Counted from the stretch's first letter, positions 17,386 to 26,611 are shown. The stretch: DNA of 64,000 nucleotides from an uncultured bacterium (GCA_948469375.1 CAOKLO010000006.1:23919-87918), one strand, 5' to 3'. The notes: generated from the sequence alone by a model not told the origin. Translations and numbers: made by a program.

Positions 17386-18639
17386 TCATCGGTCGTTAAG
17401 CCGGGCCTCCAGCTTGGAGTACACCAGCTTCTGACTGCTGTACAGCGAATAGTGCCCGCTGAGCAGGAAGCTGAGGGCGCAGGCCAGGGCGAAAAATGGC
17501 AGTCCGCCGCCACCGAACAGCTCGATGGCCAGGAAAATGGAGGCCAGTGGGCAGTTCACCACGCCGCAGAACAGGGCGATCGTGGCGATGGCGGCGGAGA
17601 AAGCCGGGTCCAGGCCCAGCAGCGGCCCTACGGCGCAGCCAAAGGTGGCGCCGATGAACAGGGTGGGCACGATTTCCCCGCCCCGGAAGCCCGCCCCCAG
17701 GGTGAGGGCGGTAAACAGCATTTTCAGCGCGAAGGCCCAGGGAACACGGACCTCTCCCTCCATAGCCAGCTCAATGATATTGCCGCCCGCGCCGTTGTAG
17801 TCTCCGCTGCCCTCGATTACGGTAAGAAGGATGACAAAAGCCGCCCCCGCCAGCGCCCGCAGATATTGGTTTGGGATGTACTTTTGATACAGGCGCCCCG
17901 ACCCGTGCATGAGCGCGCAGAAGGCCATGGACACCAACGCCGCCAGGATGGCCAGCCCTCCGCACTGGAGCATGGACAAGGGGCCAATCTCCGGCACGCC
18001 CAACAGGTGGTACGCCTCGGCGGGCAGGCCAAGATACCGAGGGATGGAATTGGCCACCAGCGCAGACAGCAGGCAGGGGAAAAGGGAGGAATAGTGCATA
18101 TGTCCCACGTTCACCACCTCCAGGCTGAACACAGTGGCGGTGATAGGCGTGCCGAACAGGGCGGAGAACAGCCCCGCCATGCCGCACTGGATGATGGTGT
18201 TCAGGTTCCGGTCCCCCAGCCGGAGCAGCCGGCCGATTCCGGCGGAAATGCTGCCGCCGATTTGAAGGGCCGCTCCCTCCCGTCCGGCGCTGCCGCCGGT
18301 GAGGTGGGTGAGCACCGAGCCCAGAAAGATCAGCGGGGCCAGACGCACCGGGGGCCGGGTCTCCCCCCGGACGCTGGCGATGATTTGATTGGTGCCGCTG
18401 TCGTTTTCCAGGCCTGCCGCGCGGTAGCTCCACACAATGATGAGGCCTGCGGCGGGCATACAAAACAGCAGCCAGGGGTGGGCGGCGCGCAAGACTGCGG
18501 CCTGGCCCACACACCAGGTGAAGGCCGCCCCGGTCAGGCCGCAGGCAATGCCTGCCAGCCCTGCCAGCAGCAGCCATTCCCCCAAAGCCCGGACGGAGGG
18601 CAGAGCGGCCAGCAGCCGCGGTTTAAGCGCCTCTTTCAT
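17386..18639 (-). CDS. ClC-family anion channel/antiporter
   Basis: A 417-residue integral membrane protein of the ClC fold with about ten or more hydrophobic segments. The gating-glutamate motif reads GREGAALQIGGS, and the later motif is GFRGGEIVPTLFIGATFG. At the first selectivity position, where chloride-type members have GSGIP, this protein has SGTNQII. This recalls the altered motif of fluoride-specific ClC proteins, so chloride selectivity should not be assumed. No CBS domains are present. The ATG at 18639 is chosen for its AGGAAGAGG site. It is monocistronic and ends beside the cassette arm at 17379. Confidence 0.85.
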   Translation of the reverse strand: MKEALKPRLLAALPSVRALGEWLLLAGLAGIACGLTGAAFTWCVGQAAVLRAAHPWLLFCMPAAGLIIVWSYRAAGLENDSGTNQIIASVRGETRPPVRLAPLIFLGSVLTHLTGGSAGREGAALQIGGSISAGIGRLLRLGDRNLNTIIQCGMAGLFSALFGTPITATVFSLEVVNVGHMHYSSLFPCLLSALVANSIPRYLGLPAEAYHLLGVPEIGPLSMLQCGGLAILAALVSMAFCALMHGSGRLYQKYIPNQYLRALAGAAFVILLTVIEGSGDYNGAGGNIIELAMEGEVRVPWAFALKMLFTALTLGAGFRGGEIVPTLFIGATFGCAVGPLLGLDPAFSAAIATIALFCGVVNCPLASIFLAIELFGGGGLPFFALACALSFLLSGHYSLYSSQKLVYSKLEARLNDR

Positions 18640-18803
18640 AAGACCTCTTCCTTTCGGCTCACAATTCAATTCATTCTATTATAGCACCGCTGTCAACAGG
18701 GGAAAATTCCCGATTTATGGCAATCAATTGCCGAGTTCGCGGCGATCTTGCCATTTTGCCGAAGGTGAGGGAAAAAAGTTTGAAAAATTTTTCACAATAC
18801 CTC

Positions 18804-18832
18804 TTCCCTTTGGCGAACCATTAGAGTATAAT
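18804..18832 (+). promoter_or_regulatory. gap promoter
   Basis: A perfect TATAAT at 18827-18832 with a weak -35 (TTCCCT, 18804-18809) at 17-base spacing, about 48 bases before the gap start codon. Confidence 0.55.
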
Positions 18833-18868
18833 AATACCGCGCAATCCAAGCACCACCATTATTTATAA

Positions 18869-19891
<1,023 letters not shown>

Positions 19892-19921
19892 TCACAGCTT
19901 TTAATCTGCAACATGAAAACG

Positions 19922-19960
19922 GGTGGCGTTCGGCTGTGCTGTCGAACGCCGCCATTTTTT
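19922..19960 (+). terminator. gap terminator
   Basis: A stem GGTGGCGTTCG / CGAACGCCGCC is followed by a run of T residues, 30 bases after the gap stop. Confidence 0.9.
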
Positions 19961-19999
19961 TACTGATCTATGGCGGCTGAAAGGAGGCGCCCGGCCCCT

Positions 20000-20617
20000 A
20001 TGACTCCAAAAATGATTTTAGAACTGGTCGGCTATCTCGCATCCCTTTTGGTCCTGGTCTCTCTGCTGATGACCTCCGTGACAAAGCTGAGGGTAATCAA
20101 CATGATCGGCTCCTTTATCTTTGCCATTTACGCGCTTCTGATCGCCTCCTATCCCACGGCCATCATGAACTTCTGTCTGGTGGGCGTGAATATCTTCCAC
20201 TTGGTCCGCATGGCGAGGACTGAGCAGGTGTTTACCCTGCTGCCCGCCATGCCGGGGGAGGCATATGTCCAGCACTTTCTGCGGTTCTACAGGGAGGATA
20301 TACAAACGTATTTTTCCGAGTTTGACGTCCTCTCCGCCCAGACCGACACGGCGTTTCTGGTGTGCTGCGGCGCGGTCCCCGCCGGTATCCTAACCGGACG
20401 AACCTTGGGCGGGGGCGTCCTGGAGGTGTCTTTGGACTACACTACGCCCCAATATCGGGACTGCTCAGTGGGGCGGTTTTTGTACCAAAGGCTGGCGGCG
20501 CGGGGCTACCGGACGCTGACAGTCCCCGCCGCCTCCCGGGTCCACGGAGAGTATCTCCAAAGGATGGGCTTTGTCCGAGAGGGTGACCGCTATATAAAGG
20601 ACTTGACGGGCGGTTAA
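20000..20617 (+). CDS. YgjV-like membrane domain fused to a GNAT-like domain
   Basis: A 205-residue protein in two parts. Residues 1-75 hold three hydrophobic segments (MILELVGYLASLLVLVSLLMTS, VINMIGSFIFAIYALLIA and a third ending NIFHLV), resembling the YgjV family of small inner-membrane proteins. Residues from about 95 to the end look like a GNAT acyltransferase C-terminal half: VLEVSLDYTTPQYRDCSVGRFLYQRLAARGYRTLTVPA then a YLQRMGFVREGDRY tail. A full acetyl-CoA-binding R/Q-x-x-G-x-G/A loop is not obvious, so activity is uncertain. An AAAGGAGG site at 19979 lies 13 bases before ATG 20000; ATG 19970 is an alternative start. Confidence 0.65.
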   Translation: MTPKMILELVGYLASLLVLVSLLMTSVTKLRVINMIGSFIFAIYALLIASYPTAIMNFCLVGVNIFHLVRMARTEQVFTLLPAMPGEAYVQHFLRFYREDIQTYFSEFDVLSAQTDTAFLVCCGAVPAGILTGRTLGGGVLEVSLDYTTPQYRDCSVGRFLYQRLAARGYRTLTVPAASRVHGEYLQRMGFVREGDRYIKDLTGG

Positions 20618-20845
20618 TTACCCTGCTGCGGCCGACCAATCAACAAAAGCGCTCCCTGGGGTTCCAGGGGCGCTTTTTTGTGTTTATCATGGGAGAAAAA
20701 GCATCAAGAGACAGAGGACCAAAAGAATCAGCGGAGGTACAATTTTTACCCATAAAGGCTTATCACGCAGCCAATCGATATAGGCGCCATGTATATCAAT
20801 AACCTCCCAAATCTGGTCGATGATATCCAAGCAAGGCCGCTTCAT
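20618..20845 (-). CDS. Possible small membrane protein
   Basis: A 75-codon frame starting MKRPCLDIIDQIWEVIDIHG, preceded by GGGGAGGAAAG. It has one hydrophobic segment near residues 33-50 (VKIVPPLILLVLCLLML) and a polar tail. Its 3' part reads through the terminator hairpin of the opposing gene, so the final 25 residues or the whole gene could be spurious. It lies just downstream of divIVA in the same direction. The good ribosome site and clear membrane segment are the only support. Confidence 0.4.
20646..20680 (+). terminator. Terminator after the YgjV/GNAT gene
   Basis: AAAAGCGC-TCCCTGG / CCAGGGGCGCTTTT with a GGTT loop and a T-run, about 29 bases after the stop. Confidence 0.85.
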
Positions 20846-20907
20846 GACAGCTTTCCTCCCCTATGAAAAAAGGAGAAGCCGAACGATCATCAGCTTCTCC
20901 TTTTGCA

Positions 20908-21630
20908 TCACTGAATTTGATAATCCTTGCCGAATTGCAGGTCGGTATACCGCCGGGTGGCGTCCGGGTCCAGTTCAAAGGCCTCCTGCTCGGAAGTGGG
21001 AATAGACATACCGTCCGGCATGGGGGGCACGTCGTCATCCGGACCAATGGCGACCACGCGGGGCGTGGCCTGCTGCTGAGCGGCGGCTTCCTCCTGCTCC
21101 TCTTCCCGGGCCTGGGCGTCCAGCGCGGCCTTGATGTCGGCGGAGGGGTCGCCTTGTACCGCTGCCGTGGCTTCCGGCGGCACCAGATTTCCCAGGCTGG
21201 ACAGGAAAATCATCTCCTCGTCGTGGGCCTGGGCCAGCTTCTGCACGTAGGCGGCAGTGGATTCCTGAGCCTGCTTCAAGCGGTACTCCTCGGCGGCCAC
21301 CTGCTTTTTCAGCTCGTCTACCCGGACCTGCACATCGTGCTCCGCCTCACTGACCATGTCGGCCTGCTTCTTCTTGGCATTCTCCACCAAATCGTCCGCC
21401 ATCTTCTGGGCGGCCAGCAGGGTTTTGCGCATGGTGGCCTCGGTAGCCCGGTACTCCTCCACCGTGTCGGAAAGCACCTTCAGCTTGTTTTTCAAAATGG
21501 CGTTTTCATTGTACAGCGCGGTATAGTCCTCGGTGAGCGCGTCCAGGAATTCGTCCACCATAGCCAGATTATAACCGCCCAGCGTGGCCTTGGCAAAGGA
21601 GTGGCTGGCCACCTCCTGCGGAGTCATCAT
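20908..21630 (-). CDS. divIVA: DivIVA-domain cell-division protein
   Basis: A 240-residue DivIVA/GpsB-type protein. The N-terminal lipid-binding domain is clear (MMTPQEVASHSFAKATLGGYNLAMVDEFLD) and is followed by a coiled coil over residues 35-135. The C-terminal third is a low-complexity Ala/Glu/Gln and acidic region. Such proteins sense curved membrane and position division or growth complexes. It lies just after sepF in the same direction, the conserved ylm-type cluster of Gram-positive bacteria. Some Oscillospiraceae annotate this protein only as a DivIVA-domain protein, so the exact role (DivIVA or GpsB-like) is open. Confidence 0.9.
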   Translation of the reverse strand: MMTPQEVASHSFAKATLGGYNLAMVDEFLDALTEDYTALYNENAILKNKLKVLSDTVEEYRATEATMRKTLLAAQKMADDLVENAKKKQADMVSEAEHDVQVRVDELKKQVAAEEYRLKQAQESTAAYVQKLAQAHDEEMIFLSSLGNLVPPEATAAVQGDPSADIKAALDAQAREEEQEEAAAQQQATPRVVAIGPDDDVPPMPDGMSIPTSEQEAFELDPDATRRYTDLQFGKDYQIQ

Positions 21631-21650
21631 AGCGTCAAGTCCCCCCTATG

Positions 21651-22136
21651 TCAGAAATACAGGCCGTTGTTTTCCAGTTCGTCAATGAGATCGCCCAAAA
21701 TCTCCACATTGTAAGGGGTGATGATGTACGTAGACAGGGCCACCTTCTTGATGGTACCCTCGTTGGCGTAGGCCACGCCGGACAAAAAGTCGATGAGGCG
21801 GCGGGCAATATTCTTGTCGGTCTGCTCCAGATTGAGCACTACGGTGCGTTTGTCCCGCAGGTGGTCGGCGATTTCGCTGGCGTTCTCAAACCGGGTGGGG
21901 CTGACCAGCACCACCTGAAGCTGGGTGGTGGTGTGGATGTTGACCACCTTGTTGCTGCGACGGTCCATATCCCGGTCCCGGTCCCGGTCGCGCTCCACGC
22001 GGTCGCGCTCCACGCGGTCCCGCTCACGGGGAAGCTCACGCACGTTGTTCACCGGAGTGAAATCCTCCTCATAATCGTCTTCCTCCTCGTCCTCATAGGG
22101 GCGGGCAAGGCGCTTGAGTTCATCAAATAAGCTCAT
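21651..22136 (-). CDS. sepF: Cell-division protein SepF
   Basis: A 161-residue SepF, which anchors FtsZ to the membrane and organises the septum. The N-terminal amphipathic anchor is MSLFDELKRLARPY. It is followed by an acidic stretch and a linker of tandem Arg-Asp/Glu repeats (RDRVERDRVERDRDRDRD, around residues 36-60). The conserved SepF core begins near residue 65 (NKVVNIHTTTQLQVVLVSPTRFENASEIADHL) and contains the LDFLSG-type segment. It lies between yggS and divIVA, as expected. The charged repeat linker is unusual and is encoded by a short direct DNA repeat. Confidence 0.94.
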   Translation of the reverse strand: MSLFDELKRLARPYEDEEEDDYEEDFTPVNNVRELPRERDRVERDRVERDRDRDRDMDRRSNKVVNIHTTTQLQVVLVSPTRFENASEIADHLRDKRTVVLNLEQTDKNIARRLIDFLSGVAYANEGTIKKVALSTYIITPYNVEILGDLIDELENNGLYF

Positions 22137-22181
22137 ATAGACGGTCTCCCTTCAATCGTGAGGTAAAGGAAGCGACAGCGG

Positions 22182-22895
22182 TCAGTCCTTCCGCATTGAC
22201 ATAGGCGAGCGTGGTCCGAACAAAGCGGAGCCCACGCGGATGCAGGTGGAACCTGCGGCGACCGCGTCCTGGTAATCGCCGCTCATCCCCATGGAAAGCA
22301 CGTCCATATCTATTCTATTATCCACCATTTCCCGCATTATGTCAACAGCTAACTGACGCATTTTTTGAAAATATGGAAGATTGCCCCCCGTTTGGACGGC
22401 GGCGGGCGGGATGCACATCAGCCCCTTCAGCCTGACGCCGGTCAATTCCGCAGCCAGCCGGGCGGTGGGCAGAGCCTCGCCGGGGGAAAAGCCGGATTTG
22501 GACGCCTCCCCCGCCAGATTGATCTCCAGCAGGATATTCTGAACAACGCCCAGCTTATCCGCCTGGGCGGCGATGGCCCGGAGCAGCTTTTCCGAGGACA
22601 CGGAGTGGATCAGCTCCACCCTACCCACGATGTACTTGACCTTGTTGGTCTGCAAATGGCCGATAAAGTGGAGCCTTGCGCCCTGGTAGGCGTTGTCCTC
22701 CAGGTGGGCGGTGAGCTCCTGGACCCGGTTTTCCCCGCACACGGTGATCCCGGCGTCGATGGCGGCCCGGATAGTGTCCGAGCTCTGGGTCTTGGTGGCG
22801 GCCAGCAGGGTAATGGAGGCCGGGTCCCGTCCGGCGGCAACGGCGGCGGCGTCGATGTCCGCGCGCACCTTTGCGATGTTTTTTCTCAAGTCCAT
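22182..22895 (-). CDS. yggS: YggS-family PLP homeostasis protein
   Basis: A 237-residue single-domain PLP-binding protein of the alanine-racemase fold type III (YggS/PROSC). The PLP lysine lies in LLAATKTQ near residue 34. The ENRVQEL motif and the HFIGHLQTNKVKYI motif are both diagnostic. The C-terminal phosphate-binding part includes MGMSGDYQDAVAAGSTCIRVGSALFG. The family buffers pyridoxal phosphate and has no known racemase activity. The ATG at 22895 is two bases after the stop of the HlyD-like gene. It precedes sepF, a very common Firmicute pairing. Confidence 0.93.
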   Translation of the reverse strand: MDLRKNIAKVRADIDAAAVAAGRDPASITLLAATKTQSSDTIRAAIDAGITVCGENRVQELTAHLEDNAYQGARLHFIGHLQTNKVKYIVGRVELIHSVSSEKLLRAIAAQADKLGVVQNILLEINLAGEASKSGFSPGEALPTARLAAELTGVRLKGLMCIPPAAVQTGGNLPYFQKMRQLAVDIMREMVDNRIDMDVLSMGMSGDYQDAVAAGSTCIRVGSALFGPRSPMSMRKD

Positions 22896-22896
22896 G

Positions 22897-24156
22897 CTAC
22901 CGGACCACCTTTCCATCGTAAATGCCGGAGGAGTTCAAAATGATCTCGTCCCCCGCCCGCAGGCGGTTGGCGGCGCTCTCATCCAGCGGACGCACCAAAT
23001 AATAGGTATCGGCGGTATGCAGCACCTCCACCTCCTGCCCCCAGGACTGGGAGCGGATCACGGTATACACCTTGTAATGGTTTACCTGGCTGGTCACACC
23101 GTCCTCGTCCGTGACGGTCTCCGTCTCCACCCGCAGGGCCTTTCGGGGGATGCGGATGCCCTCCATCTGTTGGACCACCACGTCCACCGTCTGGATGCGG
23201 AGCATGGTGGTGTCCGCCAGGTGGGAGCGGCAGGAGAAAATGGCCAGGGTCTGCTCCCCCTCCAGGGAGATGCGCTCCAGGGTCATGTCGATCTGGCCGT
23301 AGTAGTCGCCGGAGAAGCTGAGGGTGTAGGTTCTGCCCGACTGGAGGCCGGTATCGGTGCCCTCCAGCAAAGCGGCATAGTACCAGGTGGAATCGGTGAT
23401 CAGCTTGCCCACCGCCAGAGCGTCGGGGCTGTGGGTTTCGCTGAGCAGGGCGGTGAGGGAATCGGCGGTGAGGCTGTCCAGCAGGTCGGGGGTGGCCACG
23501 CCCTCCCAGCCGTCCACCCCGGCGGAAAAGATGCCGGAGACGGGGGCAAGCACCGTGGTGGACACCTGGTTCAGGGAGCGGTTCAGCTCGGCCAGCTGGG
23601 CCTGCTTGTCCACAATGAGGGCGGAGAGCTGGCCGGCGGCGTTGGTGTCGCCGTAGGTATAGTCCCGCTTAAACACCATGGAGCGCAGGTTTAAGGCGGA
23701 GTCGTCCAGGGTGGTCAGGTCCCCTCCGGCGGCCAGAGAGCGCAGGGCCACGATGGAATCCACCACCTGATCGTCCAGCCGGGAGGCGTCGGTGTTCTGG
23801 ACGCCGGAGCTGAGGGCGTACTCCAGCTGCTCGATCTCCGCCTCCAGGGAGCGGATGGACTGCCGGGTGGTCAGGGCGGAGGGATCGCTGTACAGCAGGA
23901 CCACGGCTTCTCTGGAGGCGGCCTTGGCACCCTCGTCGAGGATCTGGTCCACATAGCCGCCGGAGCCCATGAGGGGGCGCTCTGTGCGGATCAAAATGCC
24001 GGTGGCCTCATAGCCTACATCCAGGGAATAGGTATAAGCGTAGGTGGTGACCAGCTCCTCGTGCCAGCCCTGGACAAAGTAGACGGCCAGATAGGCGGTC
24101 ACGCCCAGGCACAGGATGGCGATCATGACTTTTGTTGCAATGGTGCTTTCCTTCAT
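22897..24156 (-). CDS. HlyD-like membrane-anchored adaptor protein
   Basis: A 419-residue protein with one N-terminal membrane segment (IATKVMIAILCLGVTAYLAVYFV), then an extracytoplasmic region resembling HlyD/MFP adaptors. A beta-barrel/lipoyl-like half is followed by a coiled-coil section near residues 100-210 (IRSLEAEIEQLEYALSSG, LSALIVDKQAQLAELNRSLNQ). The second half motif TTVLAPVSGIFSAGVDGWE follows, and then more beta domains. No transporter gene is adjacent. It is the first gene of the yggS-sepF-divIVA cluster, which suggests an envelope or division role; this is inference from position. Confidence 0.75.
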   Translation of the reverse strand: MKESTIATKVMIAILCLGVTAYLAVYFVQGWHEELVTTYAYTYSLDVGYEATGILIRTERPLMGSGGYVDQILDEGAKAASREAVVLLYSDPSALTTRQSIRSLEAEIEQLEYALSSGVQNTDASRLDDQVVDSIVALRSLAAGGDLTTLDDSALNLRSMVFKRDYTYGDTNAAGQLSALIVDKQAQLAELNRSLNQVSTTVLAPVSGIFSAGVDGWEGVATPDLLDSLTADSLTALLSETHSPDALAVGKLITDSTWYYAALLEGTDTGLQSGRTYTLSFSGDYYGQIDMTLERISLEGEQTLAIFSCRSHLADTTMLRIQTVDVVVQQMEGIRIPRKALRVETETVTDEDGVTSQVNHYKVYTVIRSQSWGQEVEVLHTADTYYLVRPLDESAANRLRAGDEIILNSSGIYDGKVVR

Positions 24157-24203
24157 AGGGGGCTCCCTTTCTGTTTCTGTGTGGGCATGGGCGGATGCGC
24201 TTG

Positions 24204-24329
24204 CTTGTCACGCTCGGGTTGGCCGCGCAGCCAGGCCGCTTTCGCTGCATCTTGGGCAAAACCCGCCCCGCTGCGGGGTGGCTGGGCCGTTCCCTTTGCT
24301 CCGCTCCAAGCTCCCCCGCGCGGCTACCC
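24204..24329 (-). repeat. Structured repeat R, copy D, at the end of hfq
   Basis: On the complement the element starts GGGTAGCCGCGC and ends GCGCGGCCAACCCGAGCGTGACAAG. The outer stem GGGT-A-GCCGCGC / GCGCGGC-CA-ACCC matches copy A (GGAT-A-GGCACAT / ATGTGCC-CA-ATCC) with several compensating changes. It has an inner CCCCGC-AGCGGGG hairpin. The TAG of hfq (24324-24326) is inside the first stem, so the element touches the reading frame. The remaining bases up to 24156 hold only the HlyD-gene leader. Confidence 0.65.
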
Positions 24330-24578
24330 TCGCGCTTCCTCCAGCTCCAATGGATGCTCGGGGGCAATGGTGGAGATGGCGTGCTTGTAAATGACCTGCT
24401 GCTTGCCGTCGGACACCACCACCACCACGTAAGGGTCAAAGGCGGTGATGACGCCCCGCATTTGGTAGCCGTTCATCAGAAAGACCGTGACCCGGGCGGC
24501 GAGACGGCGGGCGCTGGACAAAAAAGCGTCCTGGATGTTGGGCTGCTTGGTGACGGATACGGTGGATGTAAGACTCAT
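24324..24578 (-). CDS. hfq: RNA chaperone Hfq
   Basis: An 84-residue Hfq that helps small RNAs pair with mRNAs. The Sm1 motif (NIQDAFLSSARRLAARVTVFLMNGYQMRGVITAFDPYVVVVVSDGKQQVIYKHAISTIAP) contains the characteristic YKHAIST Sm2 segment. The ATG at 24578 is chosen for its GAGGAGTG site; an upstream in-frame ATG at 24611 would add 11 residues of leader. It lies directly after miaA in the same direction, the classic miaA-hfq pair. The last residues and the stop lie within repeat copy D, and a partial repeat copy E lies in the 5' leader at 24604-24634. Confidence 0.95.
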   Translation of the reverse strand: MSLTSTVSVTKQPNIQDAFLSSARRLAARVTVFLMNGYQMRGVITAFDPYVVVVVSDGKQQVIYKHAISTIAPEHPLELEEARG

Positions 24579-24603
24579 GTAAATGCACTCCTCTATTTTT
24601 TGA

Positions 24604-24634
24604 GTTGTCACGCTTCGCCTGTTCGGGACGGCTC
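24604..24634 (-). repeat. Structured repeat R, partial copy E, in the hfq leader
   Basis: On the complement the segment GAGCCGTCCCGAACAGGCGAAGCGTGACAAC matches the 3' end of copies B and C almost exactly. The 5' half of the element is missing. It lies 26 bases before the hfq start codon. Confidence 0.6.
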
Positions 24635-24656
24635 AGCGCTTGTGTTTCGAGCACAT

Positions 24657-25601
24657 TTATTGTAAGCCAGAATCCATGATAAGTTTTGTCGAAAATGCAA
24701 GGGCGGCGGAAAAAATTGGAATTTCCTCCCAATGAAACCAATAGGCTTGCTTGTTGCGGCGGAACCAGGTCAGCTGCCGCTTGGCGTACTGCCGGGAGCG
24801 GAGCTTGACCTCCTCTGCGCCGCTGGACGGGGAGCGGCCCTCCAAAATGGCGGCGGCCAGCTCCTTGTAGCCAATGGCCTGCATGGCGGTGCAGGTCCGG
24901 GGCACGCCGGAATCCAGGAGGGCCCGGACCTCCCGCTCCAGGCCGCGGGCCATCATCTCGTCCACCCGGCGGTCGATGCGGTCCCACAGCCAGGGGCGCT
25001 GCTGAAAATTGAGGGCGATGGTCAGGGGGGCATAGCGGTTGGGCAGCTCCCGGCTCTCCCGGTCGTGCTGGGAGATGGTCTTGCCGGTGGACAGCCAGAC
25101 CTCCAGGGCCCGGAGGGTGCGCTTTTCGTCGTTGGGGTGGATCTTGGCGGCGGCCTCCGGATCCGCCTGCTCCAGATGGACGCGCAGGGCGGGCAGGCCT
25201 TCCGACCTGACCCGGGCCTGGAGCTGTTCCCGCAGGCCGTTGTCCGGCTGGAAGGGGGCGAATTGACGGCCTGCCACCAAATTATCGATGTAGAGTCCGG
25301 TTCCCCCCGCCACAATGGGCAGTCTGCCCCGGGCCAGGATATCGTCCACGATGGGGACGGCGCTCTGGACGTACCGGGCCACGGAATAATTTTCTTCCGG
25401 ATCGGCCACGTCCAGCATATGATGGGGAATGCCCTGCATCTCTTCTTGGGTGGGCTTGGCGGTGCCGATGTTCATGCGGCGGTAAACCTGCATGGAGTCG
25501 GCGGACACCACCTCTCCCCCGAAGCGCCGGGCCAAAGCCACGGCCAGGGCGGTTTTGCCCGAGGCGGTGGGGCCGCAGACAACTAAAATGTTAGGCTTCA
25601 T
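24657..25601 (-). CDS. miaA: tRNA dimethylallyltransferase MiaA
   Basis: A 314-residue MiaA that transfers a dimethylallyl group to A37 of tRNAs reading U-starting codons. The P-loop GPTASGKTALAVAL is at residues 10-23. DSMQVYRRMNIGTAKPT and the GGTGLYIDNLV motif follow. The C-terminus has the RQYAKRQLTWFRRN motif. The ATG at 25601 follows GGGAGGATTCT; a longer frame upstream has no homology. It precedes hfq. MiaB, which acts on the MiaA product, is encoded in the same window at 57566-58978. Confidence 0.97.
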   Translation of the reverse strand: MKPNILVVCGPTASGKTALAVALARRFGGEVVSADSMQVYRRMNIGTAKPTQEEMQGIPHHMLDVADPEENYSVARYVQSAVPIVDDILARGRLPIVAGGTGLYIDNLVAGRQFAPFQPDNGLREQLQARVRSEGLPALRVHLEQADPEAAAKIHPNDEKRTLRALEVWLSTGKTISQHDRESRELPNRYAPLTIALNFQQRPWLWDRIDRRVDEMMARGLEREVRALLDSGVPRTCTAMQAIGYKELAAAILEGRSPSSGAEEVKLRSRQYAKRQLTWFRRNKQAYWFHWEEIPIFSAALAFSTKLIMDSGLQ

Positions 25602-25770
25602 AGAATCCTCCCAGCGGCCCCGCCGGGGCCCCACAAGGTGGGCGGCGTGGGGCAGGGCCGCAGATGACAAAGACATTGGATTTTATGCGGGTCCGCCTCC
25701 CCAAAAGCGTTTGCTGGTATTATACCGTAATTTTTCCAGAATTACAACCTCTCAGAAGAAGCGGGAGGTA

Positions 25771-25800
25771 TTGACATTTCAGACGTAGAGCGTTTATAAT
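25771..25800 (+). promoter_or_regulatory. Promoter of the PilZ-domain gene
   Basis: TTGACA at 25771-25776, an 18-base spacer and a perfect TATAAT at 25795-25800, 27 bases before the start codon. Confidence 0.85.
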
Positions 25801-25827
25801 TTATGGTAAGATTGGAGGGTGGATACC

Positions 25828-26553
25828 ATGGGCTTTTTCTCATCTCTGTTCGGGCGCGCCGACGACGACCAGGCGGAGGATTCCGCTGTGGAGGAGGCCG
25901 GGACATTTCCTGAACTGTATAATGGTATGACGTTGGATTTGGAGACGCCGGAGGGCGAGCATATCCTCACCGGGCGGCTGTCGGGGTACGCCTTGGGAGA
26001 CACCGCGCTGACGGTGGAGCGTCTGCCCGGCGGGCTGTCCTTTGGGATTCGGGAGATGGGTACGTCGGTGACAATCCGGGGGGTCAGCGAGGCCATGAGC
26101 CAGTTTTTCCTCAAGGGCACCGTGCAGGAGTCCAACCGGCTGGTGTGTCGGCTGAAGGACGTGAAGGTGAAGGCCATGCCGGAGCACCGCCATGACTTCC
26201 GTCTCCAGATGGGTGTGCCGGCGGCCATGCACTACCCGTCGGATGAGACGTTTAGCAACCCGGAGGAGTGCCTTCTGGTGGATATCAGCACCGGAGGGGC
26301 CTGCATTGAGTCGGAGTATATTCATGCCGAGGACGAGGTGCTGCGGCTGAGGGTAAAGCTGCTGGATTACGCCCCCATGGAATTCATTGGGGAGATCATC
26401 CGGGTGGTGGAGTACCAGCCTGGAAAGTTCCGCTACGGCTTTCTGTTCGCCCAGCTGAATGAGCGGGAGCTCACTGAGCTGACCCGCACGCTGTACAATA
26501 TTCAGGTGGGCAACCGCTCCACCTGGATGCGGAGCGACGCGGGGCACTGGTAG
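25828..26553 (+). CDS. PilZ-domain protein (probable cyclic-di-GMP receptor)
   Basis: A 241-residue cytoplasmic protein. The N-terminal half resembles a YcgR-type beta domain (YNGMTLDLETPEGEHILTGRLSGYALGDTALTVERLPGG). The C-terminal PilZ domain carries both ligand motifs: RHDFR near residue 122 (RxxxR) and DISTGGA near residue 155 (D/NxSxxG). Such proteins respond to cyclic di-GMP, often at flagella; no motility gene is in this window. The ATG at 25828 follows GGAGGGTGG. It has its own promoter at 25771-25800 and a terminator at 26612-26640, so it is monocistronic. Confidence 0.85.
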   Translation: MGFFSSLFGRADDDQAEDSAVEEAGTFPELYNGMTLDLETPEGEHILTGRLSGYALGDTALTVERLPGGLSFGIREMGTSVTIRGVSEAMSQFFLKGTVQESNRLVCRLKDVKVKAMPEHRHDFRLQMGVPAAMHYPSDETFSNPEECLLVDISTGGACIESEYIHAEDEVLRLRVKLLDYAPMEFIGEIIRVVEYQPGKFRYGFLFAQLNERELTELTRTLYNIQVGNRSTWMRSDAGHW

Positions 26554-26611
26554 GCCCCGCGGCAGATATATAAGCCACAAAGTATCTGCCTTTAATGACA
26601 TTGATGACATC

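Noticed and set aside
18640-18800. Fluoride riboswitch upstream of the ClC gene
   Set aside because: I looked for the conserved crcB-motif blocks on the - strand and did not find them.
21950-22030. CRISPR-like short repeats
   Set aside because: The repeats are in the sepF coding frame, too short and contiguous without spacers; no cas genes are present.
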